Shown piece by piece: positions 7,195 to 17,594 of a stretch of DNA of 64,000 nt; the stretch's first letter is position 1; each line of letters begins with the position of its first letter. The DNA comes from Pantoea phytobeneficialis (GTDB lineage Bacteria; Pseudomonadota; Gammaproteobacteria; Enterobacterales; Enterobacteriaceae): assembly GCF_009728735.1 (NCBI RefSeq), contig NZ_CP024636.1, forward strand, positions 1,764,925-1,828,924, read 5' to 3'. Under the pieces are notes generated by a model. It saw only the letters and a list, made by a program, of their open reading frames with translations, searched no databases and was not told the origin of the DNA. A program made the position numbers and the translations under genes.

Positions 7195-9294
7195 TCAGAA
7201 ATCGTACCCGATGGTCGCTGTCACGGTGCGTTCCGCGCCGCGGTAGCAATAACCGGTGCCATAGCAGGCGGCGAGATATTTACGATCGGTCAGGTTATTA
7301 CCACTGACCTGCAACCATGCACCTTTCAGGCTGCTGTTCCACGCGGCCAAATCGGCACGTAATGACGCATCAAACAAGGTCACCGAAGGCAAACGCGTGG
7401 TGTTTTCGTTATCCGCCCACTGCTTACCAATGTACCGCACGCCAGCTCCGGCACTCAGACCGTAGTCGAACTGATAATGACCCCAGAATGACGCCATGCT
7501 GTTGGGGGTGACATACGGAGTATGGCCGTCGTTGCCATCAACAGAATCTTTAAAGCGCAGATGGTTCAGCGTATACCCGGCGATGGTGCTGAAGCGTGGC
7601 GTAATCTGGTTACGTGCTTCCAGCTCGATACCCTGTGAATGGACCTTGCCCGATGGCGTATAGGTGCCGGAAATCACATCACGGTTGGCAACATCATTCT
7701 GCGTCAGGTCGTACACCGCAATCGAATACATATCGCGTGTGCCAACCGGCTGATACTTCACGCCGGCCTCGTATTGTTCAGAGGTCGTCGGTTTTAGCTG
7801 GTTGCCGTAGGGGTCGGTCAGAGAAGCAGGGGTGATGGCCTGGCTCCAGCTGACATACGGGGAGAGTCCATTATCGAAGGCGTACAGCAGGGCGGCACGG
7901 CCACTAACGTGATCATCCTGGCGGCGGCTGGTGCCATTTTCTGAAACGATGCGGTCATAGCGGCCAGACAGATCAAGGTGCCAGCGGTCCAGTTGCAGTT
8001 CATCCTGCAAATACAAACCGGTTTGATAGTAACGACGCGTCTCAGCTGTCCAGTCGTAGTCCGGCATGCTGCCCACTGCGACGCCGGTCCACGGATTGAG
8101 TGAGCTGGCGTAGCCGCTGGCGCTGAGAATATCGTTCTTATAACGATGATATTCCGCCCCGAGAGTGACGCGGTGTTGTACCGCACCGGTGGTGAAATCC
8201 GCCTGCAACTGATTATCGGTTGCCCAGGCTGACAGCGACGAACGCTCGCCAGAATAATAGCGCGTCAGCAGGTCCGGGTTAGTTGCATCCCAGCCAATCT
8301 GGTAGACCTGATCCAGATCGACATTCGAGTGGCTGTAGCTGCCGGTGGAGTGCACTGACCACACTTCATTGAAACGATGGGAAAAGTCGTAGCTGTAGAT
8401 CTGCTGATGACGTTTGAACTGATCAAGCGCGCTATCGCCTTCATAAAAACTGTCGCTCAGTTTGCGGCCATTGTGACTGTAGAGCGTACCTTCGGCAGGC
8501 ACCGAACCATGATAGCCGCCTGACGGATCTTTTTGCAGATAAGCGCGCAGGATCAGGCTGGTATCGTCATTGGGTTGCCACATCAGCTGCGGCGAAATGG
8601 CGTATTTCTCTTCGCGAGTATGGTCGTATTGCGTGTCGCTGTTGCGGGTAATGCCGGTCAGGCGAAATGCCCACTGATCGTTAATCGCGTTGGTGTAATC
8701 AAAGGCCGCGCTGTTGGTCGCGTTGGTACCGGTCGACAGGCGGAAATGTCCCTCTTCAGCGAATTGCGGTCGTTTACTCACCATATTCACCAGGCCGCCG
8801 GGCACCGTCTGGCCATATAACGCCGACGAGGGGCCTTTAATAATATCAATGCGATCCAGGAACCAGGGATCCACTTGCAGGATATTAAAGCTGCCGCCAT
8901 CGCTCATGACGCGCAGGCCATCAAGGAAGGTGTTATCGACATCACCGCCGTGGAAGCCACGCAGCGAGATGGTGTCGTAACGGGTTGCTGCGCCGCCAAA
9001 GTTGGTAAACACGCCAGGGGTGTAATTCAGCGCCTGGTTAAGATCGGTCGCGCCCTGATCTTCCATCTGCTGGCGCGTCACCACCGAAATGGACTGCGGC
9101 GTGGTGATCAGCGGCTGGTCGGTTTTACTTGCGCCGCTACTGCGTGTCGCCAGATAGCCTTGCGTGGGGGAGGTGGCGCTCTCCTGCGGTTGTGCGGTGA
9201 CCACCAGCGTATCTTCAGCAAAACTGATGCCGGGTAACGCCAGGGCCAGTGCGCACAGCACGCGGCAACGATTGAGGGTAAACAGGCAGGTCAT
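7195..9294 (-). CDS. TonB-dependent siderophore receptor
   Basis: A 699-residue outer-membrane receptor. The ATG at 9294 (MTCLFTLNRC...) has an AAGGAA site and gives a signal peptide ending near ALPGISFAED. The longer open frame to 9375 runs through the promoter and is rejected. Next come a TonB box (DTLVVTAQ), a plug domain with PQSISVVTRQQMEDQGATDLNQAL and GGLVNMVSKRP, then a 22-strand barrel ending in aromatic Phe. The RGFHGGDVDNTFLDGLR segment and overall form resemble hydroxamate/ferrichrome-type receptors (FhuA, FoxA, FhuE group). Fur-type boxes lie upstream. No siderophore biosynthesis or ABC genes are adjacent, so it is an orphan receptor and its ligand is uncertain. Confidence 0.93.
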   Translation of the reverse strand: MTCLFTLNRCRVLCALALALPGISFAEDTLVVTAQPQESATSPTQGYLATRSSGASKTDQPLITTPQSISVVTRQQMEDQGATDLNQALNYTPGVFTNFGGAATRYDTISLRGFHGGDVDNTFLDGLRVMSDGGSFNILQVDPWFLDRIDIIKGPSSALYGQTVPGGLVNMVSKRPQFAEEGHFRLSTGTNATNSAAFDYTNAINDQWAFRLTGITRNSDTQYDHTREEKYAISPQLMWQPNDDTSLILRAYLQKDPSGGYHGSVPAEGTLYSHNGRKLSDSFYEGDSALDQFKRHQQIYSYDFSHRFNEVWSVHSTGSYSHSNVDLDQVYQIGWDATNPDLLTRYYSGERSSLSAWATDNQLQADFTTGAVQHRVTLGAEYHRYKNDILSASGYASSLNPWTGVAVGSMPDYDWTAETRRYYQTGLYLQDELQLDRWHLDLSGRYDRIVSENGTSRRQDDHVSGRAALLYAFDNGLSPYVSWSQAITPASLTDPYGNQLKPTTSEQYEAGVKYQPVGTRDMYSIAVYDLTQNDVANRDVISGTYTPSGKVHSQGIELEARNQITPRFSTIAGYTLNHLRFKDSVDGNDGHTPYVTPNSMASFWGHYQFDYGLSAGAGVRYIGKQWADNENTTRLPSVTLFDASLRADLAAWNSSLKGAWLQVSGNNLTDRKYLAACYGTGYCYRGAERTVTATIGYDF

Positions 9295-9318
9295 CTTAGT
9301 TCCTTCGAAAGAAATGAG

Positions 9319-9355
9319 ATAATAGAAATCGTTATAAGAGTGAGAATTATTATCT
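9319..9355 (-). promoter_or_regulatory. Fur-box-like sites upstream of the TonB receptor
   Basis: GATAATAGAAATCGTTATA (9319-9337) matches the 19-base Fur consensus at 14 positions. An adjacent GAGAATTATTATC (9343-9355) is a second partial box. Both sit 25-61 bases before the ATG at 9294, so iron-replete repression by Fur is likely. Confidence 0.75.
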
Positions 9356-9408
9356 TTTCGATAAAGGCGTTTCAAGATGTAAATGAGGGTTTGATTAACC
9401 GGGCATTG

Positions 9409-9482
9409 CGTAGCGGCGCGATTTATCGCGCGGTTTTTACCGACATCGAACGCGGAAATGCGTGATAAATCGCGCCGCTACG
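9409..9482. repeat. Dispersed GCGCGATTTATCGCGC palindrome, paired copy
   Basis: CGTAGCGGCGCGATTTATCGCGC faces an inverted GATAAATCGCGCCGCTACG across a 30-base centre. It can fold into a long hairpin between treA and the receptor promoter. It belongs to the intergenic family found throughout this window. Confidence 0.85.
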
Positions 9483-9526
9483 ATGGATAAATAGCCGGAT
9501 CGAATGACCCGGCCAGGAGAGAAGGA

Positions 9527-11209
9527 TTACGGTTGTGTCGCGGTCAGCGTGGGCATATTCGGAATGTCGTGCGCGCTGTCGCAGGTTTTCTCTTTTGGAC
9601 AATATTTGTCGAGCAGCATCAGGGTTACGCCGTTGGTCCAGCCAAAGCCATCCTGTAACGGATACTCGCCCCCGCCGCCACCGCCGAGTTTCGCCCCTTC
9701 CACCACGTATTTCTCAACCAGCTTATGCTCCTTGTCATAGGTCATCTGTACGTTCTGTAAAAAGCGCTGACCAATCTGCTGGGCCAGTTGCGGCTGCTTA
9801 TAATGTTCCAGTCCGGTCACCGCGACCCACTGCAACGGAGCCCAGCCGTTAGGGGCATCCCACTGCTGGCCGTTATTGATGGTAGTGGTCACCAGCCCGC
9901 CGGGTTTCAGCAACTGTTTTTCCACGGCAGTAGCGGTGCGATCCGCCTGTTTATCGCTGGCGAGTTGCAGATATAACGGGAACAACGCCGCCGCCGTGAG
10001 TTGTGGATGAACCTGCTTACTTTGCCAGTTGTAGTCGGCGTACCAGCCATGCTGCTCATCCCACAGATAACGATTGATCGCCGCCTGGCGGGTTTCCGCT
10101 TTGCTGGCAAACTGCTGCGCCCGATCATTGTGATGCGCCAGCTTCTCGGCTTTAGATAACGTCTGTTCCAGATGGAACAGCAGGCTGTTGAGATCGACCG
10201 GGGCCAGTTGGCTGGTACGAATGGTCGCCAGATTGTGCGCATCGGTAAACCAGCGTGAGCTGAAGTCCCAACCGGATGCTGCGCCGGCGCGCAAATCGCG
10301 ATACACCTGCGCCTTATCACGCTGCGTCGCTTTCTTCGCGGTATTCACGTCATCCAGCCAGGATTCGGTACGCGGCACATCGCGATCGTCCCAGTAACGG
10401 TTGAGTAGAGTACCGTCGCTCAGTTTAATCACCCGCTTACTGGCCTGACCGGCAGCCAGCGTGTCACTGCCCGCCATCCAGTAGTCATACTCTTTCTGTA
10501 ACTGCGGCAAATAGTGGGTGTAGACGCTGTCACCGTCGTGGGACGCCAGCAGGTCGATCATCAGGCTAAAAAACGGTGGTTGCGAGCGGCTCAGATAGTA
10601 GCTGCGGTTGCCATTGGGGATATGGCCGTAACGATCCAGTTCCGAGGCAAAGTTATCCACCATATCCTGCACCCGATCCCAGTGGCCGCTTTCCGCCAGG
10701 CCGAGCATGGTGAAGTAGCTATCCCAGTAATACACCTCACGGAAACGACCACCGGGCACCACATAGGGTTTGGGCAACGGCAGCAGAGAATCGTACTGGC
10801 TGGTCTGCGGTGTGGATCGTGTCAGTACCGGCCACAGGCCATCTATGTGGGCACGCAGGCTCTGACCGGCGGGAGGCACGTATTTATCCTGCTCTTTGGG
10901 CAGCGTGAAATTGGCATCAACGAAATGTTTCAGGTCGAAGTTGCGCTGACTTTTCTGCATCTGCCAGTCGGCGAGAATCGATGAGGGGTTATATTTCGGC
11001 ACCGCATCGGCAAAGGTTTTCTGGTCCGGATAAAATTTTGCCTGTTGCACCGCATTAAAAAGAGGACCGAGACGGATATCGGGTGGCTGAGGCTGGTTGT
11101 TAAGCATACGGCCATTATCTTCGGCATGAGCCACGGCACTTCCCATCAGCAGAGCGGTACTGAGCAACAGGCGCAGATGCCCTGATGTAAATACGACATT
11201 TTTTATCAT
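9527..11209 (-). CDS. treA: Periplasmic alpha,alpha-trehalase
   Basis: A 560-residue GH37 trehalase that hydrolyses trehalose to two glucoses in the periplasm. The ATG at 11209 has an AAGGAG site and opens a signal peptide with cleavage after residue 29 (AHA-ED). Signature 1 is at residues 152-166 ([15 protein letters not shown]) and signature 2 is [13 protein letters not shown]. Near the end is the glycine-rich loop [20 protein letters not shown]. The signal peptide distinguishes it from cytoplasmic TreF. It lets the cell use external or leaked trehalose, while the otsBA synthesis genes lie elsewhere in this window. No partner transporter is adjacent. Confidence 0.96.
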   Translation of the reverse strand: MIKNVVFTSGHLRLLLSTALLMGSAVAHAEDNGRMLNNQPQPPDIRLGPLFNAVQQAKFYPDQKTFADAVPKYNPSSILADWQMQKSQRNFDLKHFVDANFTLPKEQDKYVPPAGQSLRAHIDGLWPVLTRSTPQTSQYDSLLPLPKPYVVPGGRFREVYYWDSYFTMLGLAESGHWDRVQDMVDNFASELDRYGHIPNGNRSYYLSRSQPPFFSLMIDLLASHDGDSVYTHYLPQLQKEYDYWMAGSDTLAAGQASKRVIKLSDGTLLNRYWDDRDVPRTESWLDDVNTAKKATQRDKAQVYRDLRAGAASGWDFSSRWFTDAHNLATIRTSQLAPVDLNSLLFHLEQTLSKAEKLAHHNDRAQQFASKAETRQAAINRYLWDEQHGWYADYNWQSKQVHPQLTAAALFPLYLQLASDKQADRTATAVEKQLLKPGGLVTTTINNGQQWDAPNGWAPLQWVAVTGLEHYKQPQLAQQIGQRFLQNVQMTYDKEHKLVEKYVVEGAKLGGGGGGEYPLQDGFGWTNGVTLMLLDKYCPKEKTCDSAHDIPNMPTLTATQP

Positions 11210-11415
11210 CGGTTTTTCTCCTTGTCCGAAAAGGTGGTGCGCTAACGCATTGACCACCCAAACAACTTTAGTCGCTATCACCGGGCTTAGCCGCTTATGG
11301 CACAGGAAATGTGAAGCACCTGGAATTAATCACGGAAGAAATTGCATTCGCGCTAAGTTTTTGCTTGCCCTGCGACGCTATTTCCCTGAGGCTGAAAGAA
11401 AAAAAGGAGAGCAGT

Positions 11416-12354
11416 ATGGAGATTATCTGGTATCACCCGTCGATGGACCCCGAGAGCTGGCTCAGTGGGTTACGTCAGCGTTTACCGCAGGCTAAGGTCC
11501 GTCGCTGGCAGCCAGACGATAATGCACCGGCGGATTATGCGGTGGTCCGTTCACCACCGGTGGAAATGCTGCGTGGACGTGCGTTAAAAGGCGTGTTTGC
11601 GATGGGCGCAGGCGTGGACGAAATTTTACAGCAACTGCGTCAGCACCCGGAAATGCTGGCAGCAGAGGTGCCGCTGTTCCGGCTGGAAGATACCGGCATG
11701 GCACGACAGATGCAGGAATACGCGACATGGTGCGTACTCGGCTGGTTCCGCCGCTTTGCCGATTATCAGCGCCAGCAACAACAGGCACACTGGCAGCAGC
11801 TCAAACCGTACACGCGTGAAAACTTCACCATTGGTATTCTCGGGGCTGGCGTGCTGGGCAGTAGCGTGGCGCAGAGCCTGCGTCAGTGGGGCTTCCCGGT
11901 ACGTTGCTGGAGCCGTTCAGCGAAAACGCTTGAGGGGGTGACCACGTTCCATGACCGTGATCAGTTGCCCGCGTTTCTCGATGGCACTCAGGTGTTGATT
12001 GACCTGCTGCCAACCACGCCTGAAACCACCAACCTGATTGATCGCCAGTTGCTTAGTGGTTTGCCACAAGGGGCGTATTTTCTCAACATCGCACGAGGTG
12101 CGCATGTGGTGGAAGACGATTTGCTGGCGGCACTCAACAGCGGCCAACTGGCGGCGGCAGCTCTGGACGTCTTCCAGACCGAGCCGCTACCGGCGCACCA
12201 TCCGCTCTGGTCACATCCGCATGTCACAATCACGCCCCATAATGCGGCCATTACCTTACCGCATGAGGCGATGGATTATATTGCCGGTGCCATACTTGAG
12301 CTGGAGCAGGGACAGCAGCCCACCGGACGGGTGGATCGTCAGCGCGGTTATTAA
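11416..12354 (+). CDS. ghrA: Glyoxylate/hydroxypyruvate reductase A
   Basis: A 312-residue cytoplasmic D-2-hydroxyacid dehydrogenase, the same length as E. coli GhrA. It reduces glyoxylate and hydroxypyruvate with NADPH. The Rossmann loop [15 protein letters not shown] begins at residue 140, the catalytic Arg is R227 (NIARGAHV) and the catalytic His is H275 (TPHNAAIT). The frame extends upstream to 11311, but ATG 11416 has a GGAGAG site and matches the family start MEIIWYHP. It is followed by ycdX and ycdY, the same order as in E. coli. Confidence 0.96.
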   Translation: MEIIWYHPSMDPESWLSGLRQRLPQAKVRRWQPDDNAPADYAVVRSPPVEMLRGRALKGVFAMGAGVDEILQQLRQHPEMLAAEVPLFRLEDTGMARQMQEYATWCVLGWFRRFADYQRQQQQAHWQQLKPYTRENFTIGILGAGVLGSSVAQSLRQWGFPVRCWSRSAKTLEGVTTFHDRDQLPAFLDGTQVLIDLLPTTPETTNLIDRQLLSGLPQGAYFLNIARGAHVVEDDLLAALNSGQLAAAALDVFQTEPLPAHHPLWSHPHVTITPHNAAITLPHEAMDYIAGAILELEQGQQPTGRVDRQRGY

Positions 12355-12401
12355 TTTACTTTGCTGCCTGCGCGTGGCAGGCGGTCTGTCAGGAGAATCC
12401 G

Positions 12402-13139
12402 ATGTATCCCGTTGATTTACATATGCACACCGTGGCCAGCACCCATGCCTACAGCACCCTGCATGACTATGTCGTGCAGGCGAAACAGAACGGTCTGAAG
12501 TTATTCGCGATTACCGACCACGGCCCGGATATGGCCGATGCGCCGCATTACTGGCACTTCGTTAACATGCGTATCTGGCCGCGCGTGATTGACGGTGTGG
12601 GCGTGCTGCGCGGTATTGAAGCCAATATCAAAAACCAGCAGGGCGAGATTGATTGCAGTGGCCCGATGCTGGATGCGCTGGATCTGATCGTCGCCGGGTT
12701 CCATGAACCGGTGTATGCCCCGCGCGACAAAGCGCATCATACCGAAGCGATGATCGCCACGATGGCGAGCGGCCTGGTGCATATCATCAGCCATCCGGGC
12801 AACCCGAAATTCCCGGTGGATATCCGCGCGATTGCGGAAGCGGCGGCGCATTATGATGTGGCGCTGGAGCTGAACAACTCATCGTTCACCCATTCTCGTC
12901 CGGGCAGTGAACCTAACTGCCGTGCTATCGCCGAAGCGGTACGCGATGCCGGTGGGCGTCTGGCATTTGGTTCCGACTCCCATACCGCCTTTACCCTCGG
13001 AAATTTCGAACATTGCCTGCGTATCGCGCGTGAAGTGGATTTTCCGGAAGATCGCGTGTTAAATGTCACGCCGCGCCGCCTGCTCGATTTTCTCGAACAG
13101 CGTACCGGCAAGCATATTGCCGAACTGGCGGATTTTTAA
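12402..13139 (+). CDS. ycdX: PHP-domain phosphatase YcdX
   Basis: A 245-residue PHP-superfamily protein identical in length to E. coli YcdX. The N-terminal metal motif H-x-H is residues 7 and 9 (DLHMHTVAS), with further ligands in [14 protein letters not shown] and FGSDSHTAF, giving the trinuclear zinc site. It has phosphatase activity and in E. coli is linked to swarming. A GGAG site precedes the ATG. It sits between ghrA and its partner ycdY, 27 bases before the latter. Confidence 0.95.
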   Translation: MYPVDLHMHTVASTHAYSTLHDYVVQAKQNGLKLFAITDHGPDMADAPHYWHFVNMRIWPRVIDGVGVLRGIEANIKNQQGEIDCSGPMLDALDLIVAGFHEPVYAPRDKAHHTEAMIATMASGLVHIISHPGNPKFPVDIRAIAEAAAHYDVALELNNSSFTHSRPGSEPNCRAIAEAVRDAGGRLAFGSDSHTAFTLGNFEHCLRIAREVDFPEDRVLNVTPRRLLDFLEQRTGKHIAELADF

Positions 13140-13166
13140 CTTTTTTGCCTCAAGGAATTCTGTTGC

Positions 13167-13727
13167 ATGAATGAGTTTTCCATTCTCTGCCGTGTCATCG
13201 GCTCGTTGTTCAATCGTCAGCCGCAGGACCCGCTGCTGGTGCCCCTGTTCACCTTACTGCGTGAGGGGAAATTACAGGCGCAGTGGCCGCTGGAGCAGGA
13301 TGAGCTGCTGACCCGGTTGCAGCAGAATAGCGACCCACAGGCGCTGGCCGCCGACTATAACGCGTTATTTGTCGGCAGCGACTGTAGCGTGCCGCCCTAT
13401 GCCTCACAGTGGCCGAATGGTGCGACCGAAGCGGAGGTGCGCGCGTTTCTCAGCTCTCGCGGCATGCCACTGAGCGACGCGCCTGCCGATCATTTCGGCG
13501 TACTGCTGCTGGCGGCATCCTGGCTGGAAGATCAGTCGGCGGAAGATGAATCTGCCGCGCAAACGGCGTTGTTTGATGACTACCTGCTGCCGTGGTGCGG
13601 CACCTTCCTTGGCAAGGTGGAGGCGCACGCCAGCACCGCGTTTTATCGCACCCTGGCGATGCTGAGCCGCGAAGCGATTCAGGCGATGCGTGACGAGCTG
13701 GCGGAAGAAGCCGGCGACGCGGAATAA
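13167..13727 (+). CDS. ycdY: TorD-family chaperone YcdY
   Basis: A 186-residue all-helical chaperone of the TorD/DmsD (NarJ-like) family. In E. coli YcdY activates YcdX, probably by helping to insert zinc. The segment DYNALFVGSDCSVPPYASQW and the DHFGVLLLAASWL helix are family hallmarks, and the YLLPWCGTFLGKVEAHASTAFY motif follows. It is the last gene of the ghrA-ycdX-ycdY group; its stop lies one base before the stop of the convergent CoA-transferase gene. Confidence 0.93.
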   Translation: MNEFSILCRVIGSLFNRQPQDPLLVPLFTLLREGKLQAQWPLEQDELLTRLQQNSDPQALAADYNALFVGSDCSVPPYASQWPNGATEAEVRAFLSSRGMPLSDAPADHFGVLLLAASWLEDQSAEDESAAQTALFDDYLLPWCGTFLGKVEAHASTAFYRTLAMLSREAIQAMRDELAEEAGDAE

Positions 13728-13728
13728 G

Positions 13729-15093
13729 TTACCAGCGAGCGGCGCTGCTGCCGAGCGGGACGCCCGGCGTAGCGCACAGCTGCGGCGTGCCGGGCAGGTA
13801 TGACGCCGCACGCAGCCGCTCACCGATCCCCCAATGGGTGATTTCCAGCGTTGGCAGCACATCATCAGGCTGCGGCGTGATGCCGTTCTGCGTTCCGCTG
13901 GGGGCAAAGCCGTGTTGCTGCAACAGCAGAGCGGTGCGCGCCAGCGACAGACGTGCCTGCCAGCCCGTGCCATTCAGGCGGCGCTGACGTAATCCCTCCA
14001 GCACGGCGGCTGCCAGCATATAACCGGTGGCGTGATCCAGCGCCTGCACCGGCAAAGGTGTGGGTTTGGTGCTGCCGCTCCACTGCATCCCCTGATGTGC
14101 AATGCCGCAAGCCATCTGCACCAGACTGTCGAAACCGCGTCGGTTACGCCACGGGCCGCGCCAGCCCCAGGCATTCAGGCTGACATCAACCAGTGCCGGC
14201 GCGAGTTGCTGGCGAGTGGCGGCATCCAGTCCGAGATTTTCCAGCGCATCGGCGCGATAGCCGTGCACCAGTACATCAGCCTGACTGAGCAGCGTGCGCA
14301 ACTGATCCAGTCCGACCACACTTTTCAAATCAAGCCGCGCACAGCGTTTGCCGCTGGTGATCTCCTCTTCCAGCGAGGGTTCCTGCCAGTCGGGAGGATC
14401 GATGCGCAGCACCTCGGCACCCAGGCTGGCGAGAAAACGTGTGGCGACCGGGCCAGCGATGATGCGCGTCAGATCCAGCACGCGGATGCCCCGTAACGGA
14501 CGTGCTGCGCTGAGCGGCCAGTCGGGAATCTCTCCGCTCGCGGTGGCTTGTTGCGCGAACAACGGCTCCTGACCTACGGCAATGCCCTGCGCATGCTGCT
14601 GCCACTGCTCGACGCTGCGCATCTGTGCAGCGCAACCGCCGGCATCCACCACCGCCTGTTCCAGGGCTGCTGCCGACCAGTTCAGCACTTCAGTTGCCAG
14701 TGCCGTGCGATCGCGATGCACACCAAGCACCTTCTCCATCGCCTGGCGGTGATGACTGGCGTTGGTATGCAGGCGGATCCAACCATCACGCGTGGCGTAA
14801 TCCCCGGCGAACGGATCCCACAATGCCGCCGGTGGGCGGTTAAGCGGTATAAAACTGTGCTGGAACCAGCGCGAGGCCAGACGCACATTGACACTCACCG
14901 GAGCCGAACGTCCCAGCAGATCGCTCACCGCCTGGGTCGCCAGTCCAATGCTGGTGGCCGCCAGTTCGCTGACGGCATAGGCCGAAGGGAAGGTGTCGGC
15001 CTGAGAAAAGGTGAGGGGCGGCGGGGTATCAGCTGTGCCTCGTAATCCTTGCCACATGTGCTGCCAGAGTGCGGCAGCGAGTTGGTAATCCAT
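13729..15093 (-). CDS. CaiB/BaiF family CoA-transferase
   Basis: A 454-residue class III CoA-transferase. ATG 15093 follows a GGAG site; the frame is open to 15111 without one. The second half has the family core GIRVLDLTRIIAGPVATRFLASLGAEVLRID, where the Asp of LDLTR is the expected acyl-anhydride nucleophile, then RCARLDLKS, ADVLVHGYRADALENLGLD and GFDSLVQMACGIA. The first 190 residues are a less conserved extension, making it longer than the usual 380-430. It transfers CoA between acids, but there is no acyl-CoA gene nearby to suggest a substrate. Confidence 0.88.
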   Translation of the reverse strand: MDYQLAAALWQHMWQGLRGTADTPPPLTFSQADTFPSAYAVSELAATSIGLATQAVSDLLGRSAPVSVNVRLASRWFQHSFIPLNRPPAALWDPFAGDYATRDGWIRLHTNASHHRQAMEKVLGVHRDRTALATEVLNWSAAALEQAVVDAGGCAAQMRSVEQWQQHAQGIAVGQEPLFAQQATASGEIPDWPLSAARPLRGIRVLDLTRIIAGPVATRFLASLGAEVLRIDPPDWQEPSLEEEITSGKRCARLDLKSVVGLDQLRTLLSQADVLVHGYRADALENLGLDAATRQQLAPALVDVSLNAWGWRGPWRNRRGFDSLVQMACGIAHQGMQWSGSTKPTPLPVQALDHATGYMLAAAVLEGLRQRRLNGTGWQARLSLARTALLLQQHGFAPSGTQNGITPQPDDVLPTLEITHWGIGERLRAASYLPGTPQLCATPGVPLGSSAARW

Positions 15094-15124
15094 GCGAAGC
15101 CTCCGGGTCAATCAGAGCGGGATC

Positions 15125-16009
15125 TTAGCGACGGCGCAGGCGCGGAAAGCGCGCGTGCATCCGCAGATTGCGCAGGTTAATCACCGCAATTGCCGTGCCC
15201 AACACCACCAGCGATGCGCCGAGGATCTTAAAACTGTTCAGGCTATCGCCCAGAACCACCACGCCCATCAGCACGGCCAGCACCGGGGTGAGTAGCGAGT
15301 AGGGCATTATCAGGTTGACGTTGTACTTTTTCAGCAACGTGTACCACAGGGTATAGGCAATGATAGATGAGGCGAGGGCGCTGTAAAGAATCGCAAACCA
15401 GCCACGCCAGCCCGCGTGCCCGAGGGCGTAAAATTGTTGCGACTCGGTAAGCCAGGAGGCGACACCCACGATCGGCACGGCCAGAAATGAAATCCAGCCG
15501 GTCAGGGTCAAGGGTTTAATCGGCGGCGATTTCTTCACAATCATATTGCTCACCGCCCAGCCGGTGGCGCTGCACAGCAGGATACACAATACCCACCAGG
15601 CGGGAATGGTGGGGCTACCGGAGAGCACCACCACGCCGCTTAATGAAATCGCGATGCCAAGTAATTGCACCAGGCGTAGCTTCTCTTTCAGTACCACCAT
15701 CGCCAGCAGCATGGCTATCGGCGTGCCGAGTTGGACCACAATGGCACCGGTGCCGGCGTCGGTGTAGCGCATGCCGACAAACAGCAGCGAGAAGTGCAGA
15801 AAACCAAAGGTGAAGGCCAGCAGCAACAGCCACGGCAACTGCTCACGGGTGATGCGGCAGAAGGGGATCAACATGATCGCCACCACCACAAAACGCATCC
15901 AGGTCAAAAACAGTGGCGGAAGTTCCAGCAATCCCCACTTTATCGCCACGTTGTTGAAGGCCCAGATGGATACCACCAGCAGGACCAGAAAAAAATGCCG
16001 CACAGCCAC
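15125..16009 (-). CDS. EamA/RhaT-family drug/metabolite transporter
   Basis: About 294 residues with ten predicted membrane helices in two EamA repeats. The first helix is VRHFFLVLLVVSIWAFNNVAIKWG and the second repeat has WWVLCILLCSATGWAVSNMIVKK. The GTG at 16009 is preceded by AAGGA at the right spacing and starts just before helix 1; the open frame up to 16138 adds a basic, non-membrane segment and is less likely. It resembles E. coli EamA (cysteine and O-acetylserine exporter). The C-terminus is strongly basic (LRMHARFPRLRRR). Substrate not determined. Confidence 0.85.
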   Translation of the reverse strand: MAVRHFFLVLLVVSIWAFNNVAIKWGLLELPPLFLTWMRFVVVAIMLIPFCRITREQLPWLLLLAFTFGFLHFSLLFVGMRYTDAGTGAIVVQLGTPIAMLLAMVVLKEKLRLVQLLGIAISLSGVVVLSGSPTIPAWWVLCILLCSATGWAVSNMIVKKSPPIKPLTLTGWISFLAVPIVGVASWLTESQQFYALGHAGWRGWFAILYSALASSIIAYTLWYTLLKKYNVNLIMPYSLLTPVLAVLMGVVVLGDSLNSFKILGASLVVLGTAIAVINLRNLRMHARFPRLRRR

Positions 16010-16191
16010 AATGTCATCCTTCACGGAAATTCTGTTGTCACCGGCTAATGATGGCATGAAGCGGTGTGGTTGGTGCAGCGCAGGCAAAAATATTTTCTCT
16101 CGATGCTTTCCCGCAAAAAATCTACACATTGCAGGCAATTACTGTCAGACTGGTTTTCCGAAACGTGACCTTGCAGAGGACAGTCTTCGGA

Positions 16192-16917
16192 ATGACACAG
16201 ACCCGCGCTTTACCCCTTGCCCTGATTCAACTTGAAGTACCGCCACCGGCCGTTGTGGCGCAAATCGGTGAACAACCCGTCTGGTTTATTGATGCGCTGG
16301 CGCTTCAGCCCGGCGACTATGTGATCGTGCGACCGCACCTCGGTGATGAGTTGCCCGCTTTTGATCGCGTCAGCGGCGCGATCCTCAGTGGCTCCTGGGC
16401 GATGGTGACCGACCATGCGGAATGGAGTGAACGCACCGCAGCCTGGATTCGGGCGGCGCTGGAGGCGGAGCTGCCACTGCTGGGGGTTTGCTATGGACAT
16501 CAACTGATGGCCTATGCGCTGGGTGGTAAAGTTGCGGATAACCCCAATGGCTGGGAACGTGGCCTGAAACCCCTGACCCGCCATGCGCAGGCGGCACAAG
16601 ATCCCTGGCTGGCAACCCTGCCGGACGATTTTCATGCCTGGCTGTCACATCGTCAGTCGGTGATCACACCACCGGCCCAGGCGCGGGTCCTGGCTTCCTC
16701 CGAACTGGATGGCTGCCAGATTCTGCGTTATTCCGCGCAGGCATTATCGGTACAGTTTCACCCTGAATTTACCCGCGGCATCATGACCGCCTGTTTACCG
16801 GCAGGCGTGGCGGATGAGGGGAGTGAGCTGACGGGTGAAGACTGGGCGCGGGAACTGCTGCATCGCTTCTGGCAGCAAACGCGGCCACAGCCGCGCGTGC
16901 AGGCTCAGGGCGCGTAA
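16192..16917 (+). CDS. Class I glutamine amidotransferase-like protein (YfeJ-type)
   Basis: A 241-residue stand-alone class I amidotransferase domain. The nucleophile elbow GVCYGHQLMAYALGG carries Cys100, and FHPEF supplies the His and Glu of the triad. ILSGSWAMVTD gives the oxyanion strand. It resembles GMP synthase N-terminal domains and the uncharacterised E. coli YfeJ. ATG 16192 was chosen from the domain start; the frame is open to 16066, but that part overlaps the divergent transporter promoter. There is no synthase partner here. It could be a gamma-glutamyl hydrolase or amidotransferase. The 3' end overlaps the convergent methyltransferase gene by 13 bases. Confidence 0.85.
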   Translation: MTQTRALPLALIQLEVPPPAVVAQIGEQPVWFIDALALQPGDYVIVRPHLGDELPAFDRVSGAILSGSWAMVTDHAEWSERTAAWIRAALEAELPLLGVCYGHQLMAYALGGKVADNPNGWERGLKPLTRHAQAAQDPWLATLPDDFHAWLSHRQSVITPPAQARVLASSELDGCQILRYSAQALSVQFHPEFTRGIMTACLPAGVADEGSELTGEDWARELLHRFWQQTRPQPRVQAQGA

Positions 16918-17468
16918 TGACGGGTGCAGCGATAAACCCAGGCGGGTGGCACGTTTTTTAGCACCCGCTGGCGCTGCCAGGTGAAATAACGGGACAAGCT
17001 GGGTTGCGTGAGCGAAGTGTACTGAAATTGTACGAAGACGCCGCGCGGTCCCAGCGCATCATGCACGGCTTGCAGGATGGCGTCTCGGGTCGCTACCGGC
17101 AGTGACAGCAGCGGCAGGCCGGAAAAAATCGCATCATATTCACCGGACAGATATTCCGCCGAACAGGCGCGTACCTGCATACGATCATCCGGTAAAGCAC
17201 GTAACGTCTTCACCAACTCCGGGCTGATTTCAAACACATCCAGTTGGGCCTGTGGCGACATGCGTTGCAGAATCTGTCGCGTCAGCACCCCATCGCCCGC
17301 ACCCAATTCAGCAATACGCAGGCTACGATCCCAGTTAACCGCATCGGTCATGGTTCGACATAATGCCGCGGAGGAGGGCGTGATGCTGCCCATTTTGCGG
17401 GGGTTGCGAATGAACTGATGAACAAAATTTGCTTTGGCGCGCATTAACGTCAGGGCTGAAGCCAACAT
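16905..17468 (-). CDS. Class I SAM-dependent methyltransferase (phospholipid N-methyltransferase-like)
   Basis: A 187-residue methyltransferase. The SAM-binding motif IAELGAGDGVLTRQIL follows MGSITPSSAALCRTM, a pairing typical of the PmtA/rRNA dimethylase-like group often annotated as phospholipid methyltransferase. ATG 17468 has a strong AGGAG site; an in-frame ATG at 17498 is the alternative, and the longer frame to 17705 runs across the divergent promoter. SGLPLLSLP sits where the catalytic NLP-like motif is expected. Whether it acts on phosphatidylethanolamine is not shown by the sequence. Confidence 0.82.
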   Translation of the reverse strand: MLASALTLMRAKANFVHQFIRNPRKMGSITPSSAALCRTMTDAVNWDRSLRIAELGAGDGVLTRQILQRMSPQAQLDVFEISPELVKTLRALPDDRMQVRACSAEYLSGEYDAIFSGLPLLSLPVATRDAILQAVHDALGPRGVFVQFQYTSLTQPSLSRYFTWQRQRVLKNVPPAWVYRCTRHYAP

Positions 17469-17573
17469 CTCTTTCTCCTGGTTAGTGTCCTGCTTCATAT
17501 TGACCCTATTTATCGGACATGTTCCGCTTTTTACTGCATAACCGGCAAAAGTCGGAATTTTCCAGGCAGCAAA

Positions 17574-17594
17574 CCGGCGCGATTTATCGCGCGG
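17574..17594. repeat. Half copy of the GCGCGATTTATCGCGC palindrome
   Basis: CCGGCGCGATTTATCGCGCGG lies in the 236-base region between the divergent methyltransferase and aldehyde dehydrogenase genes, without a paired arm. Confidence 0.7.

Noticed and set aside
9409..9482. The palindromic repeats as insertion-sequence ends
   Set aside because: No transposase gene and no target duplications are visible; the elements are short and self-contained. A REP/MITE reading fits better.
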